Shown piece by piece: positions 49,616-58,829 of a DNA stretch of 64,000 nucleotides (its first letter is position 1; the number at the start of each line of letters is the position of its first letter). The stretch is from the NCBI GenBank assembly GCA_021770845.1, contig JAETQF010000005.1:62001-126000 (forward strand). The letters run 5' to 3'. The stretch is from Oscillospiraceae bacterium. GTDB lineage: Bacteria > Bacillota > Clostridia > Oscillospirales > Oscillospiraceae. The notes under the pieces were generated by a model. That model made no database searches. It had not been told where the DNA came from and worked only from the letters and a program-made list of their open reading frames with translations. Made by a program: the position numbers and the translations under genes.

Positions 49616-49906
49616 ATGATAAGCGGCCCGAAGAAAACAATTTCTATAATCGTACCGTTGGATCTCTATGAGGAGCTGGACGCACTGGCAAAAGGCGCTT
49701 CCCATTCCCTGTCGGCCTACCTCCGGCAGGTGTTAAAGGCGCATCTGCACTATATCCAGCGGGTTTCCCCGCACCCCCCAGGCGCCAACCGAGGGAACCA
49801 CCCAGGGGTTGTCCCGCACACGGGCGGCAGCACCAATGGGGAGCCCACCAGTCCAGCCCCACGCGCCGATCACTCCCCCGCCCCTCAAAATCGACGGTGC
49901 CCTTAA
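49616..49906 (+). CDS. Ribbon-helix-helix-like small protein, C-terminus derived from repeat module A
   Basis: KKTISIIVPLDLYEELDALAKGASHSLSAYLRQVLKAHL, then repeat-encoded tail. Confidence 0.55.
   Translation: MISGPKKTISIIVPLDLYEELDALAKGASHSLSAYLRQVLKAHLHYIQRVSPHPPGANRGNHPGVVPHTGGSTNGEPTSPAPRADHSPAPQNRRCP
49771..49905 (+). repeat. Dispersed composite element, copy 4 (module A)
   Basis: AGGCGCCAACCGAGGGAACCACCCAGGGG..CACACGGGCGGCAGCACCAATGGGGAG. Confidence 0.85.
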
Positions 49907-49916
49907 CCGCACCCCG

Positions 49917-50190
49917 AACGTCCGGCGCACCACTTAGGCGCCAACCGAGGGAACCGCCTGGGTGCCGTCCCCACATACGGGCGGCAGCACCAATGGGGGA
50001 GAAGCCAGTCCAGTCTTTGCGCGCCGGTCACTCTCCCGCTCCGCAAAATCGGCGTGCCCTTGACCTTAACGGGGGTTCTCAGGGGGAGGCCGTCCTGAGA
50101 GCGGGGGCCCGCCCTTGGGGCCCCCGCGAACCGGCGGCCACCCCCTGAGCGTTCTCTTTGGTTACTTTCTCTCACGTGAGAGAAAGGCAA
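49917..50190 (+). repeat. Dispersed composite element, copy 5 (modules A-B-C)
   Basis: GGCGCACCACTTAGGCGCCAACCGAGGGAACCGCCTGGG...; GGGGTTCTCAGGGGGAGGCC..CCACCCCCTGAGCG; TTTCTCTCACGTGAGAGAAA. Confidence 0.85.
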
Positions 50191-50195
50191 AAAGC

Positions 50196-50233
50196 AGCAC
50201 CCCCGGTCAAACGACCGAGGGTGCGTTTTTTTG
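50196..50233. terminator. Bidirectional terminator downstream of ilvE
   Basis: GCACCCCCGGTC-AAAC-GACCGAGGGTGC flanked by A and T runs. Confidence 0.8.
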
Positions 50234-50234
50234 C

Positions 50235-51323
50235 TCAGTCCACCGGCTCCACCCAGCCGTAGGGGTCGGGCTCGGTGCCCCACTGGATGCCGGTGAGGGT
50301 GTCGTACAGCCGCTGGGTCAGCCGGCCGATTTTGCCGCCGCTGACCTCCACCTTGGCGTTGCCCTCCGCCAGCAGGCCGATGGGGGATACCACCGCCGCC
50401 GTGCCGGTGCCCCAGGCCTCCTCTAAAGTGCCCGCCCGGGCGGCGTCAAACAGCTCCTGGGCGGAGATGAGCCGCTCCTCCACGGAGTAGCCCCAGTCCC
50501 GCAGCAGCTCCAGGCAGCTCTTGCGGGTGATGCCCGGCAGCACCGAACCGGTGAGCTCCGGCGTCACCACTGTGCCGCCGATCTTGAACATCACGTTCAT
50601 GGAGCCCACTTCCTCAATATACTTCCGGTGCACGCCGTCCAGCCACAGCACCTGGGAGTAGCCCTGCTCCTCCGCCCGCTCGCCGGCGCGGATGGAGGCG
50701 GCGTAGTTGCCGCCGCACTTGGTGAAGCCCGTGCCGCCCTTGACGGCCCGCACGTCCTCGTCCTCCACGTAGATCTTCACCGGGTTGATGCCCTCGGGGT
50801 AGTAGGCCCCCACCGGGCAGCAGATCACCGCGAACAGGTAGCTGTGGGAGGCGTGGACGCCTAAACCGTTGTCGGTGGCGATGATGAAGGGGCGGATATA
50901 CAGGGAGGTGCCCACCTTGTCCGGCACCCACGCCTTGTCGGCGGACACGATGGCCTTGACGGCCTGGACGAAGTCCTCCTCCGGGATCTCGGGGATGCAC
51001 AGGCGGCGGCAGGAGGAATTCATCCGCCGGGCATTCTCATAGGGGCGGAACAGCTGCACCTTGCCCTCGGGGGTGCGGTAGGCCTTCATGCCCTCAAAGA
51101 TCTCCTGGGCGTAGTGGAACACCATGCAGGACGGCTCGAAGGGCAGGGGGCCGTAGGGCACCACCCGGGGGTCGTGCCAGCCCTGGCCCGCGTCATAGTT
51201 CATCAGGAACATATGGTCGGTGAAGGTCTTGCCGAACACCAGCGTGTCCGGGTCGGGCCGGGGCTTGGGGTTGGAATTGGGGGTAAACGAAATATCCAGC
51301 ATCAGGATCGGCTCCTTTTTCAT
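50235..51323 (-). CDS. ilvE: Branched-chain amino acid aminotransferase
   Basis: QEIFEGMKAYR; GYSQVLWLDGVHRKYIEEVGSMN; GTGTAAVVSPIG. Confidence 0.95.
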   Translation of the reverse strand: MKKEPILMLDISFTPNSNPKPRPDPDTLVFGKTFTDHMFLMNYDAGQGWHDPRVVPYGPLPFEPSCMVFHYAQEIFEGMKAYRTPEGKVQLFRPYENARRMNSSCRRLCIPEIPEEDFVQAVKAIVSADKAWVPDKVGTSLYIRPFIIATDNGLGVHASHSYLFAVICCPVGAYYPEGINPVKIYVEDEDVRAVKGGTGFTKCGGNYAASIRAGERAEEQGYSQVLWLDGVHRKYIEEVGSMNVMFKIGGTVVTPELTGSVLPGITRKSCLELLRDWGYSVEERLISAQELFDAARAGTLEEAWGTGTAAVVSPIGLLAEGNAKVEVSGGKIGRLTQRLYDTLTGIQWGTEPDPYGWVEPVD

Positions 51324-51434
51324 CGAAGTAAATCGGTAAAACCTCACCTATTATACCAGCGCCGGGGCCGGGACGCAAGGATCTTTTTTCCGGGGCCGGG
51401 CCGTGGCTTTTTCCGCCCCGCGCCCCAGTCCCTC

Positions 51435-51488
51435 TTGACAAACTCGATATTCGAGAATATAATGAAACCAGGATACTCGAATATCGAG
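51435..51488 (+). promoter_or_regulatory. padR promoter with two identical palindromic operators
   Basis: TTGACA-N17-TATAAT; CTCGATATTCGAG (51443-51455, inside spacer) and CTCGAATATCGAG (51476-51488). Confidence 0.85.
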
Positions 51489-51504
51489 ATTAGGGGGTGG
51501 GCCC

Positions 51505-51828
51505 ATGCCCAGGGAGAAATTCAGCACCCTGACGGAGCAGATGTTTTATGTGCTGCTGTGCCTCCGGGAGGAGTGCTGCGGCATGGATATCCTGGACAAG
51601 GTGCCGTCCATGACGGGCGGGCGGGTGAGTGTGGGCTCGGGGACGCTCTACAACCTGCTGGAGCAGTTCCGGGCGGAGGGCATGATCCGGGAGACCCGCA
51701 CAGAGGGCCGCAAGCGCAGCTATCTGCTCACCGACGCCGGACGGGCCCGGCTGGAGCGGGAGTATCAACGGATACAGGCCCAGGCGGAGGACTACCGCCG
51801 GGCCTTCGGAGAGGAGGGCGCCACATGA
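51505..51828 (+). CDS. PadR-family transcriptional regulator
   Basis: VSVGSGTLYNLLEQFRAEGMIRETRTEGRKRSYLLTDAGRARLERE. Confidence 0.93.
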   Translation: MPREKFSTLTEQMFYVLLCLREECCGMDILDKVPSMTGGRVSVGSGTLYNLLEQFRAEGMIRETRTEGRKRSYLLTDAGRARLEREYQRIQAQAEDYRRAFGEEGAT

Positions 51829-53207
51829 GAGAGATCAAGCGGCAGATGACCCTGTATTCCTTTTACGACCACACCGGGCTGGAGCGGCACTTTGAGCGGA
51901 TGGCGGCCCAGGGCTGGCTGCTGTGCAAGGGCGGGCAGTACACCTGGCACTACCGGCGGATCGAGCCGAAACAGCTGACCTTCTGCGTGTGCTATTACCC
52001 CAGGGCCACTATTTTCGACCCCCTGCCCTCGGTGAGCCAGGAGGAGTTCTATGACTTCTGCGCCCACACCGGCTGGACGCTGGCGGCCTCCTCGGCCCAG
52101 CTCCAGGTGTTTTACAACGAGCGGGAGGATCCCACGCCCATCGAGACCGACCCGGCGCTGGAGGTGGAGGCCATCCACCGCTCGGCAAAAAAGAGCTTTC
52201 TGCTGCCCAACGGCCTGCTGCTGGCGGTGGGGCTGCTGAATCTGGGGCAGTTCCTGTGGCGGCTGCGGGACGATCCCATCCAGACCCTGTCCAACGCCGG
52301 CACCCTGCTGGCCGCCGTGGCGGGCGTCATCCTGCTGGCGCTGTGCTCCGTAGAGCTGTGCGCCTACTTCCTTTGGCACAGGCGGGCGCGGAAGGCGGCG
52401 GAGCGGGGGGAGTTTTTACCCACCCGCAGCCACCGCTGGTTCCAGAGAATCATGCTGGTGATTCTGGCGGCGGCGACGGTGTGGTTTTTCATCAGTATGG
52501 CCGGGGACGGCCTGGGCGGCGTGATGCTGGTGTCCATGGCGGGGGGCGTGCTGGTGGTGGCCGCGGTGATCGGCGTCCGAGAGGGGCTGAAAAGGTGCTA
52601 TTTCTCCGCCGAGGACAACCGGGTCATCACCATCATTGCCTGCGTGGTGCTGTCTCTGGCGGTTTCGGCGGGCATCCCCTGGCTTGTGGTGCGGGGGCTG
52701 GACAGCCGCCCCCAGCCCAAGGCGGAGGATCTGCCCCTGACGCTGGCCGACCTGCGGGAGGGGGACTTCGGCGGCTACACCCGGAAGTGGCAGGGGGCCC
52801 AGTCCCCCCTGCTGGGGCGGTACAACGCCCACGAATGGCCCCTGGGGCCCGCAGGGCAGTTTCCGGAGAAGGTCTATCTGGACTATGAGGTCACCCTGGT
52901 GAAGCTCCCCGCCCTCTATGGCCTGTGCCGGGAGACCCTGCTCCATGAGCGGGACGACTGGGGCAGTGAAGGCCCAGAGGACGTGTGGTACGGGTACGCC
53001 TACGTCCCCACAGACCCCGCCCCCTGGGGGGCGGAGGAGGCGTACCAGTGGCTGCCGGAGGACGGGTTGGACAATGGGGCGGACAACAACCAATACCTGC
53101 TGTTCTACCCGGATCGGGTGGTGACCATCAGCCTGCAGTGGGATGGGCCGCCCACCCGGTCGCAGATGGCGGCGGTGGGGGAGAAGCTGGGCCGGGGGCC
53201 GCTGTAA
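51825..53207 (+). CDS. DUF2812 membrane protein (PadR partner)
   Basis: SFYDHTGLERHFERMAAQGWLL...W.Y.R.EPK; TM segments. Confidence 0.88.
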   Translation: MREIKRQMTLYSFYDHTGLERHFERMAAQGWLLCKGGQYTWHYRRIEPKQLTFCVCYYPRATIFDPLPSVSQEEFYDFCAHTGWTLAASSAQLQVFYNEREDPTPIETDPALEVEAIHRSAKKSFLLPNGLLLAVGLLNLGQFLWRLRDDPIQTLSNAGTLLAAVAGVILLALCSVELCAYFLWHRRARKAAERGEFLPTRSHRWFQRIMLVILAAATVWFFISMAGDGLGGVMLVSMAGGVLVVAAVIGVREGLKRCYFSAEDNRVITIIACVVLSLAVSAGIPWLVVRGLDSRPQPKAEDLPLTLADLREGDFGGYTRKWQGAQSPLLGRYNAHEWPLGPAGQFPEKVYLDYEVTLVKLPALYGLCRETLLHERDDWGSEGPEDVWYGYAYVPTDPAPWGAEEAYQWLPEDGLDNGADNNQYLLFYPDRVVTISLQWDGPPTRSQMAAVGEKLGRGPL

Positions 53208-53275
53208 ATTTCCGTTGCGGCGGGGGTGGAAAGGTGATATACTCTCCCCATAAAAAACAGAAATGAGGGATCCCC

Positions 53276-53800
53276 ATGGCCCGCATCGACAAACAGAACT
53301 ATTACCTGGACATCGCCGCCACCGTACTGGAGCGCTCCACCTGTATGCGCCGGTGCTACGGGGCCATCATCGTCCAGAACGACGAGATCGTGTCCTCCGG
53401 CTACAACGGAGCGCCCCGGGGGCGGAAAAACTGCGGCGATCTGGGCTACTGCGCCCGGGAGGCCATGAACATCCCCTCGGGCCAGCGGTACGAGCTGTGC
53501 CGCTCCGTCCACGCCGAGGCCAACGCCATCATCTCCGCCCCCCGGCGGGAGGTTTTAGGCGCCACCCTCTATATGGCCTGCAAGGATCCGGCCACCGGGG
53601 CGCTGATCCCCGGCTCCACCTCCTGCTCCATGTGCCGCAGGCTCATCATCAACGCAGGCATCGCCAAGGTGGTGATCCGGGACACCCCCACCGAGTACCG
53701 GGTGGTGGACGTACAGCGGGAGTGGATCGATCAGGACGACTCCATCCCGGAGCACCTGCGATGCGAGCACCTGCGGGAGGCGGGAGAGTGCGGGGTATGA
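53276..53800 (+). CDS. dCMP/cytidine deaminase family (ComEB-like)
   Basis: CRSVHAEANAI ... STSCSMCRRLIINAGI zinc motifs. Confidence 0.92.
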   Translation: MARIDKQNYYLDIAATVLERSTCMRRCYGAIIVQNDEIVSSGYNGAPRGRKNCGDLGYCAREAMNIPSGQRYELCRSVHAEANAIISAPRREVLGATLYMACKDPATGALIPGSTSCSMCRRLIINAGIAKVVIRDTPTEYRVVDVQREWIDQDDSIPEHLRCEHLREAGECGV

Positions 53801-54804
53801 GGCGCTGGGCGGCCCTGCTCTGCGTCATGCTGCTCCTGGCGGGCTGCGCCGCCCCCCAGGCCCAGGCCCAGCCGGGGGCGGAGCGCACCTTCTTTGCCAT
53901 GGATACCGTCATGACCCTGCGGCTGTATGAGGGCGGGGACGAGGCCCTGCTGGCCGACGCCGAGGCCCGGGTGCGGGAGCTGGAGGGCCTGCTGTCCGTC
54001 ACCGGCAGGGGCAGCGAGATCCACTCACTCAACCGGGACGGGGCGGCGGAGCTGTCATCGGAGACGGGGTCGCTGCTGCGGGGGGCGCTGGCGCTGTGCG
54101 CCCGGACGGAGGGGGCGCTGGACATCTCCACCTACCCGGTGCTGCGCACCTGGGGCTTCACCACGGGGGAGTATGCCGTCCCCGACGGGGAAGCCCTGGC
54201 CAAGCTGCTGCCGCTGGTGGACTATACCAGGGTGGCGCTGGACGGGAACGCCGCCTCCCTGCCGGTTGGCATGGAGATCGACCTGGGCAGCGTGGCCAAG
54301 GGCTACACCGGGGCGGCGCTGGCCGCCCTGCTGCGGGAGGGCGGCGTCACCTCCGCCCTGCTGGATCTGGGGGGCAACATCCAGGCGGTGGGGGCCAAGC
54401 CCGACGGCTCCCCCTGGCGGGTGGGCATCCGGAACCCGGCGGGGGAGGGGAACATCGGCGTGGTGGAGGTGGACAACCAGGCCGTGATCACCTCCGGCGG
54501 ATACGAGCGGTATTTTGAGGAGGGCGGCGTGCGCTATTGGCACATCCTGGATCCCAAGACCGGGGCCCCCGCGCACAGCGGGCTGGCCTCCGTCACCGTG
54601 GTGGGGGACGACGGGCTGATGTGCGACGGGCTGTCCACCGCCCTGTTCGTCATGGGGCGGGAGAAGGCCGTGGAGCACTGGCGGCGGCATCGGGACTTTG
54701 AGGCGGTGCTGGTGGCGGAGGACGGCTCGGTCACCATCACCCCGGGGCTGGAGGGGCGGTTCACCCTGACGGAGCAGGGGCGGACGCTGACGGTGGCGGA
54801 ATGA
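53797..54804 (+). CDS. apbE: FAD:protein FMN transferase (ApbE family lipoprotein)
   Basis: Lipobox LLLAGC; FFAMDTVMTLRLY; DLGSVAKGY; VITSGGYERYF. Confidence 0.94.
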   Translation: MRRWAALLCVMLLLAGCAAPQAQAQPGAERTFFAMDTVMTLRLYEGGDEALLADAEARVRELEGLLSVTGRGSEIHSLNRDGAAELSSETGSLLRGALALCARTEGALDISTYPVLRTWGFTTGEYAVPDGEALAKLLPLVDYTRVALDGNAASLPVGMEIDLGSVAKGYTGAALAALLREGGVTSALLDLGGNIQAVGAKPDGSPWRVGIRNPAGEGNIGVVEVDNQAVITSGGYERYFEEGGVRYWHILDPKTGAPAHSGLASVTVVGDDGLMCDGLSTALFVMGREKAVEHWRRHRDFEAVLVAEDGSVTITPGLEGRFTLTEQGRTLTVAE

Positions 54805-54843
54805 GAGTTCCACGGCATTGTCACGCTGCGAAGCCTCCGCGAC

Positions 54844-54935
54844 GGAGCCTAAGTCCTCCGACTCCGGGAAAACCCATCCGGGGCCTGCGGCCCCTCCTTG
54901 GGCTTTTCCCTGCGCTCCGGCCTTAGTCTCCTGCT
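54844..54935. repeat. Long imperfect inverted repeat/hairpin
   Basis: GGAGCCTAAG...GGGAAAACCCATCCGGGGCC-TGC-GGCCCCTCCTTGGGCTTTTCCC...CCTTAGTCTCC. Confidence 0.65.
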
Positions 54936-55008
54936 CCCGGCTTCTCCGCGCTTCTGCAATCTGCACAGAAAAAATTTGGAATGTTTACGAAACTTTCACA
55001 TTTCCACT

Positions 55009-55038
55009 TGACGGCGGCGCGGCCGGACTATATAATGG
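55009..55038 (+). promoter_or_regulatory. Promoter of rny with ~200-nt leader
   Basis: TTGACG-N17-TATAAT. Confidence 0.75.
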
Positions 55039-55242
55039 ACGAGGATAATTTTGAAAGACCGCCGTCTTGTTTGCCGTTTGAGCGTTTGCGCCCCCTTTGG
55101 GGTGTTTATATAGTCTATACGACCCGTCATAGATTTTGACACTCAAATACTGCGCCCAAACCTGGTGGGCGGTTTTTCAATTATCGCGGTGCGTCTATTC
55201 ACGCATCGCGTGTTATTTTGTAACAGGAGGTGTGGAACCCAG

Positions 55243-56802
55243 ATGCAAGTGCCAGTCTTTGTGACCGTGATCATTGCCATCGCCGCCGGTCTGATCTGCC
55301 TGGCGATCGGAGCGGTGGTTGGATACCAGCGGCGAAAGGCCGCCGCCGAGCGGGAGATCGGCTCCGCCGAGGAGGAGGCCCGCCGGATCATCAACGACGC
55401 CATCAAGTCCGCTGAGAGCAAAAAGCGGGAGGCCACCGTGGAGGCCAAGGAGGAGATCCTGAAAGCCCGCAGCGAGTTCGACAAGGAGGTCAAGGATCGC
55501 CGCAGCGAGATCCAGCGCCAGGAGAACCGGCTCAACTCCAAGGAGGAGAACCTGGATCGCAAGCTGGAGAACCTGGAGCGCAAGGAGGAGAACGTCTCCG
55601 CCCGCATCGCCCAGTTGGAGCAGGAGAAGGTGGAGCTGGACGGGCTGAAGAACAGCCAGGTGGAGCTGCTGGAGCGCATCTCCGGCCTGACGGTGGAGGA
55701 GGCCAAGCGCTACCTCATCGAGCAGCTGGAGGAGGATGTGACCCACGAGCAGGCCCTGAAGCTCAAGGAGATCCAGGCCCGCTACAAGGAGGAGGCGGAG
55801 ACCTACGCCCGGGAGCAGATCGCCCTGGCCATCCAGCGGTGCGCCGCCGACCATGTGGCGGAGGCCACCGTGTCCGTGGTGCCCCTGCCCAACGACGAGA
55901 TGAAGGGCCGCATCATCGGCCGGGAGGGCCGCAACATCCGCACCCTGGAGACCATGACCGGGGTGGATCTCATCATCGACGACACCCCCGAGGCCATCAC
56001 CGTGTCCTGCTTCGACCCGGTGCGCCGGGAGATCGCCCGGCTGGCCCTGGAAAAGCTCATTCTCGACGGCCGCATCCACCCCACCCGCATCGAGGAGATG
56101 GTGGAGAAGGCCAAGCGGGAGGTGGACGCCACCATCCGGGCCGAGGGCGAGCGGGCGGTGTTTGAGACCAACGTCCACGGGCTGAACCCGGAGCTGGTGA
56201 AGCTGCTGGGCCGTCAGCACTACCGCACCAGCTACGGCCAGAACGTGCTCAACCACTCCATCGAGGTGGCCCAGCTGGCGGGCCTGCTGGCCGCCGAGAT
56301 CGGCGTCAATGTGGCCGAGGCCAAGCGGGCGGGACTGCTCCACGACCTGGGCAAGTCCATCGACCACGAGGTGGAGGGCTCCCACGTGCAGATCGGCGTG
56401 GAGCTGGCCCGGAAGTACCGGGAGAGCGAGAACGTGATCCACGCCATCGAGGCCCACCACGGCGACGTGGAGGCCCGCACCATCGTGGCCTGTCTGGTGC
56501 AGGCCGCCGACGCCATTTCCGCCGCCCGCCCCGGCGCCCGCAAGGAGAATGTGGAATACTACATCAAGCGGCTGGAGAAGCTGGAGGAGCTGACCTCCGC
56601 CTTCCCCGGGGTGGACAAGGCCTTCGCCATCCAGGCGGGCCGGGAGGTGCGCATCATGGTGAATCCGGAGGACGTGCCCGAGGATCGCATGGTGCTGCTG
56701 GCCCGGGAGATCGCCAAAAAGATCGAGGACGAGCTGGAGTACCCGGGGCAGATCAAGGTGAACCTGATCCGGGAGACGAAGGCGATCGAATACGCCAAAT
56801 GA
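55243..56802 (+). CDS. rny: Ribonuclease Y
   Basis: N-terminal TM, coiled coil, KH ([31 protein letters not shown]), HD ([17 protein letters not shown]). Confidence 0.97.
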   Translation: MQVPVFVTVIIAIAAGLICLAIGAVVGYQRRKAAAEREIGSAEEEARRIINDAIKSAESKKREATVEAKEEILKARSEFDKEVKDRRSEIQRQENRLNSKEENLDRKLENLERKEENVSARIAQLEQEKVELDGLKNSQVELLERISGLTVEEAKRYLIEQLEEDVTHEQALKLKEIQARYKEEAETYAREQIALAIQRCAADHVAEATVSVVPLPNDEMKGRIIGREGRNIRTLETMTGVDLIIDDTPEAITVSCFDPVRREIARLALEKLILDGRIHPTRIEEMVEKAKREVDATIRAEGERAVFETNVHGLNPELVKLLGRQHYRTSYGQNVLNHSIEVAQLAGLLAAEIGVNVAEAKRAGLLHDLGKSIDHEVEGSHVQIGVELARKYRESENVIHAIEAHHGDVEARTIVACLVQAADAISAARPGARKENVEYYIKRLEKLEELTSAFPGVDKAFAIQAGREVRIMVNPEDVPEDRMVLLAREIAKKIEDELEYPGQIKVNLIRETKAIEYAK

Positions 56803-56806
56803 ATCA

Positions 56807-56842
56807 AGCGCGCCGCCGGAAAGCCCCGGCGGCGCGCTTTTA
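56807..56842 (+). terminator. Intrinsic terminator of rny
   Basis: GCGCGCCGCCGG..CCGGCGGCGCGC TTTT. Confidence 0.85.
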
Positions 56843-56905
56843 CCCGTTGCGCTTTTCTCGCCGCCGTGATATGATATCCAGACACCAAGAAAAGGAATGG
56901 TATGG

Positions 56906-57820
56906 ATGCTTACCTTTGAAAGCCCTCAGTTTGAGGATCGGGAATGGGTGCAGCCCCTGCTTGCTGCCGAGGCCAGCCCCGCCTGCGAGTACAACTTCGC
57001 CAACATCTACCTGTGGAGCCGGGCCTACCCCCAGCAGATCGCCCGCCTGGGGGATCGGCTGCTGGTGCAGATCCAGGGCTCCCTGGGGCTGTGTTACCTC
57101 TACCCGGCGGGCGGCGGGCCCCTGGCCCCGGCCGTGGACGCGTTAGCCAACCACGCCGCCGCCAACGGGGTGCCCCTCACCCTGGTGTGCGTGACGGAGG
57201 ATCAGCGGGCCGCCCTGGAGGAAGCCTGCCCGGGCCGCTTCGCCTTTGAGGAGGATCGGGGCGGCTTCGACTACCTCTACGACGTGAACCGGCTGGCCGA
57301 CCTGCCGGGGAAGAAGCTCCACGCCAAGCGGAACCACATCCGCCGCTTTGACGAGCAGTTCCCCGACTGGCTGCTGGAGGACATCACCCCCGCCAACGTC
57401 CCCGAGTGCGTGGAGCTGGAGCGCCAGTGGGCCGCCATCCGCCAGGAGGAGGCCGGGGAGGACGTGAACTCCGTCTCCGAGGAGACGGTGGCGGTCATCG
57501 AGGCCCTGTACCACATGGACAAGCTGGGGCTGGAGGGGGCGCTGATCCGGGCGGACGGCTCGCCGGTGGCCTTCTCTTTGGGGGGCTTCATCACCCCCGA
57601 GGTGTTCGACGTGAACTTCGAGAAGTCCTTCGGCGACATCCAGGGGGCCTACCCCGCCATCAACCGGGAGCTGGCCCGGCTGATCCGCGGCCGCCACCCC
57701 CAGGTCAAGTGGTTCAACCGGGAGGACGACCTGGGGCTGGAGGGTCTGCGGAAGGCCAAGCTGTCCTACTATCCGGATATTCTGCTCACCAAATACACCG
57801 CCCGGGAGGTGGCCCGATGA
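56906..57820 (+). CDS. DUF2156 (phosphatidylglycerol lysyltransferase C-terminal-like) protein
   Basis: CEYNFANIYLWSRAY; AKRNHIRRF; NREDDLGLEGLRKAKLSYYPD. Confidence 0.85.
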   Translation: MLTFESPQFEDREWVQPLLAAEASPACEYNFANIYLWSRAYPQQIARLGDRLLVQIQGSLGLCYLYPAGGGPLAPAVDALANHAAANGVPLTLVCVTEDQRAALEEACPGRFAFEEDRGGFDYLYDVNRLADLPGKKLHAKRNHIRRFDEQFPDWLLEDITPANVPECVELERQWAAIRQEEAGEDVNSVSEETVAVIEALYHMDKLGLEGALIRADGSPVAFSLGGFITPEVFDVNFEKSFGDIQGAYPAINRELARLIRGRHPQVKWFNREDDLGLEGLRKAKLSYYPDILLTKYTAREVAR

Positions 57821-58650
57821 TTCAGATCCACCACGCCGAGGGCTGGGAGATCTCCGACGCGGAGGCCCTGTGGGGCAACGCCTTCGGGGACGAGCCAGAG
57901 TTCCAGCAGTCGTTTTACCGCCTGTGCGCCCCCGAGGGGCCGCTGGTGCTCAGCGAGGAGAGGCTGGTGCGCTCCATGCTGGCCCTGCCGGAGCTGGCCC
58001 TGATTCTGGCGGACGGCACCCGGCTGCGGGCGGGATATGTCTACGCCCTGGCCACCGATCCGAGCTGCCGGAGGCAGTGCTGGGCGACCATCCTGCTGGA
58101 GGTGGCGGCGGGGCTGGGCGGCAGCCGGGGGCTGGACTGCCTGCTCACCGTGCCGGCGAGGCCGGGGCTGTTCCCCTTTTTTGAGCGGAACGGCTTCCAG
58201 CCGGGCTGTTACCTCCGGGAGATGGAGGCGGAGCCCGTCCCCGCCCCGGTGGAGGAGCTGTCCCCCGAGGGGTACGCCGCCCTGCGGGAGGAGCTGCTGG
58301 CGGGCCGAACCCACACGGCGTACACCGCGGAGCAGCTGGCGTTCCAGCGGGCCATGTGCCCCGAGCCCGGCAGCGGGCTGTACCGGCTGGAGCTGGCCCA
58401 CGGCCCCGGCTGCGCCGCCGTGGAGAACTGGGACAGGGCGCCGGTGGTGAAGGAGCTGCTGTGCGCCCCCGGCGACCAGGATCAGGGAGCGGCGGCCTGC
58501 GCCGCCCTGTGCGGGAGGCCGGTGAAGGTTCGGGTTCCGGCGGGGCGGTCGGAGGGGAGGCCGTTTGCCTGCATTCGCTGGGCGGAGGGCACCCCCGCCT
58601 CGATCCAGGCCGGGGCGGGGGAGGGCTGGCTGGGGCTGGCCTTTGACTGA
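57817..58650 (+). CDS. GNAT-family N-acetyltransferase-like protein
   Basis: YALATDPSCRRQCWATILLE acetyl-CoA binding-like region. Confidence 0.75.
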   Translation: MIQIHHAEGWEISDAEALWGNAFGDEPEFQQSFYRLCAPEGPLVLSEERLVRSMLALPELALILADGTRLRAGYVYALATDPSCRRQCWATILLEVAAGLGGSRGLDCLLTVPARPGLFPFFERNGFQPGCYLREMEAEPVPAPVEELSPEGYAALREELLAGRTHTAYTAEQLAFQRAMCPEPGSGLYRLELAHGPGCAAVENWDRAPVVKELLCAPGDQDQGAAACAALCGRPVKVRVPAGRSEGRPFACIRWAEGTPASIQAGAGEGWLGLAFD

Positions 58651-58752
58651 ATCCCCACCGGGGCGCTATGGTTCATTTTGTATAGAAATGTATTTTTATT
58701 CGCCTCAAATTGTATAAACCCCATGAAATGCAGGAGGACGCCAAAAATCCTC

Positions 58753-58781
58753 TTGCATTTTTTGTGAATAGGCGGTATACT
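58753..58781 (+). promoter_or_regulatory. Promoter of ABC transporter operon
   Basis: TTGCAT-N17-TATACT. Confidence 0.7.
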
Positions 58782-58829
58782 CTGTCTCAACAACCCGCTG
58801 ACCGGGCGGGCTGTACCGCATCCTATTCA

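Noticed and set aside
50196-51420. T-box or BCAA riboswitch for ilvE
   Set aside because: The short minus-strand leader upstream of ilvE shows no T-box motif or specifier/terminator structure
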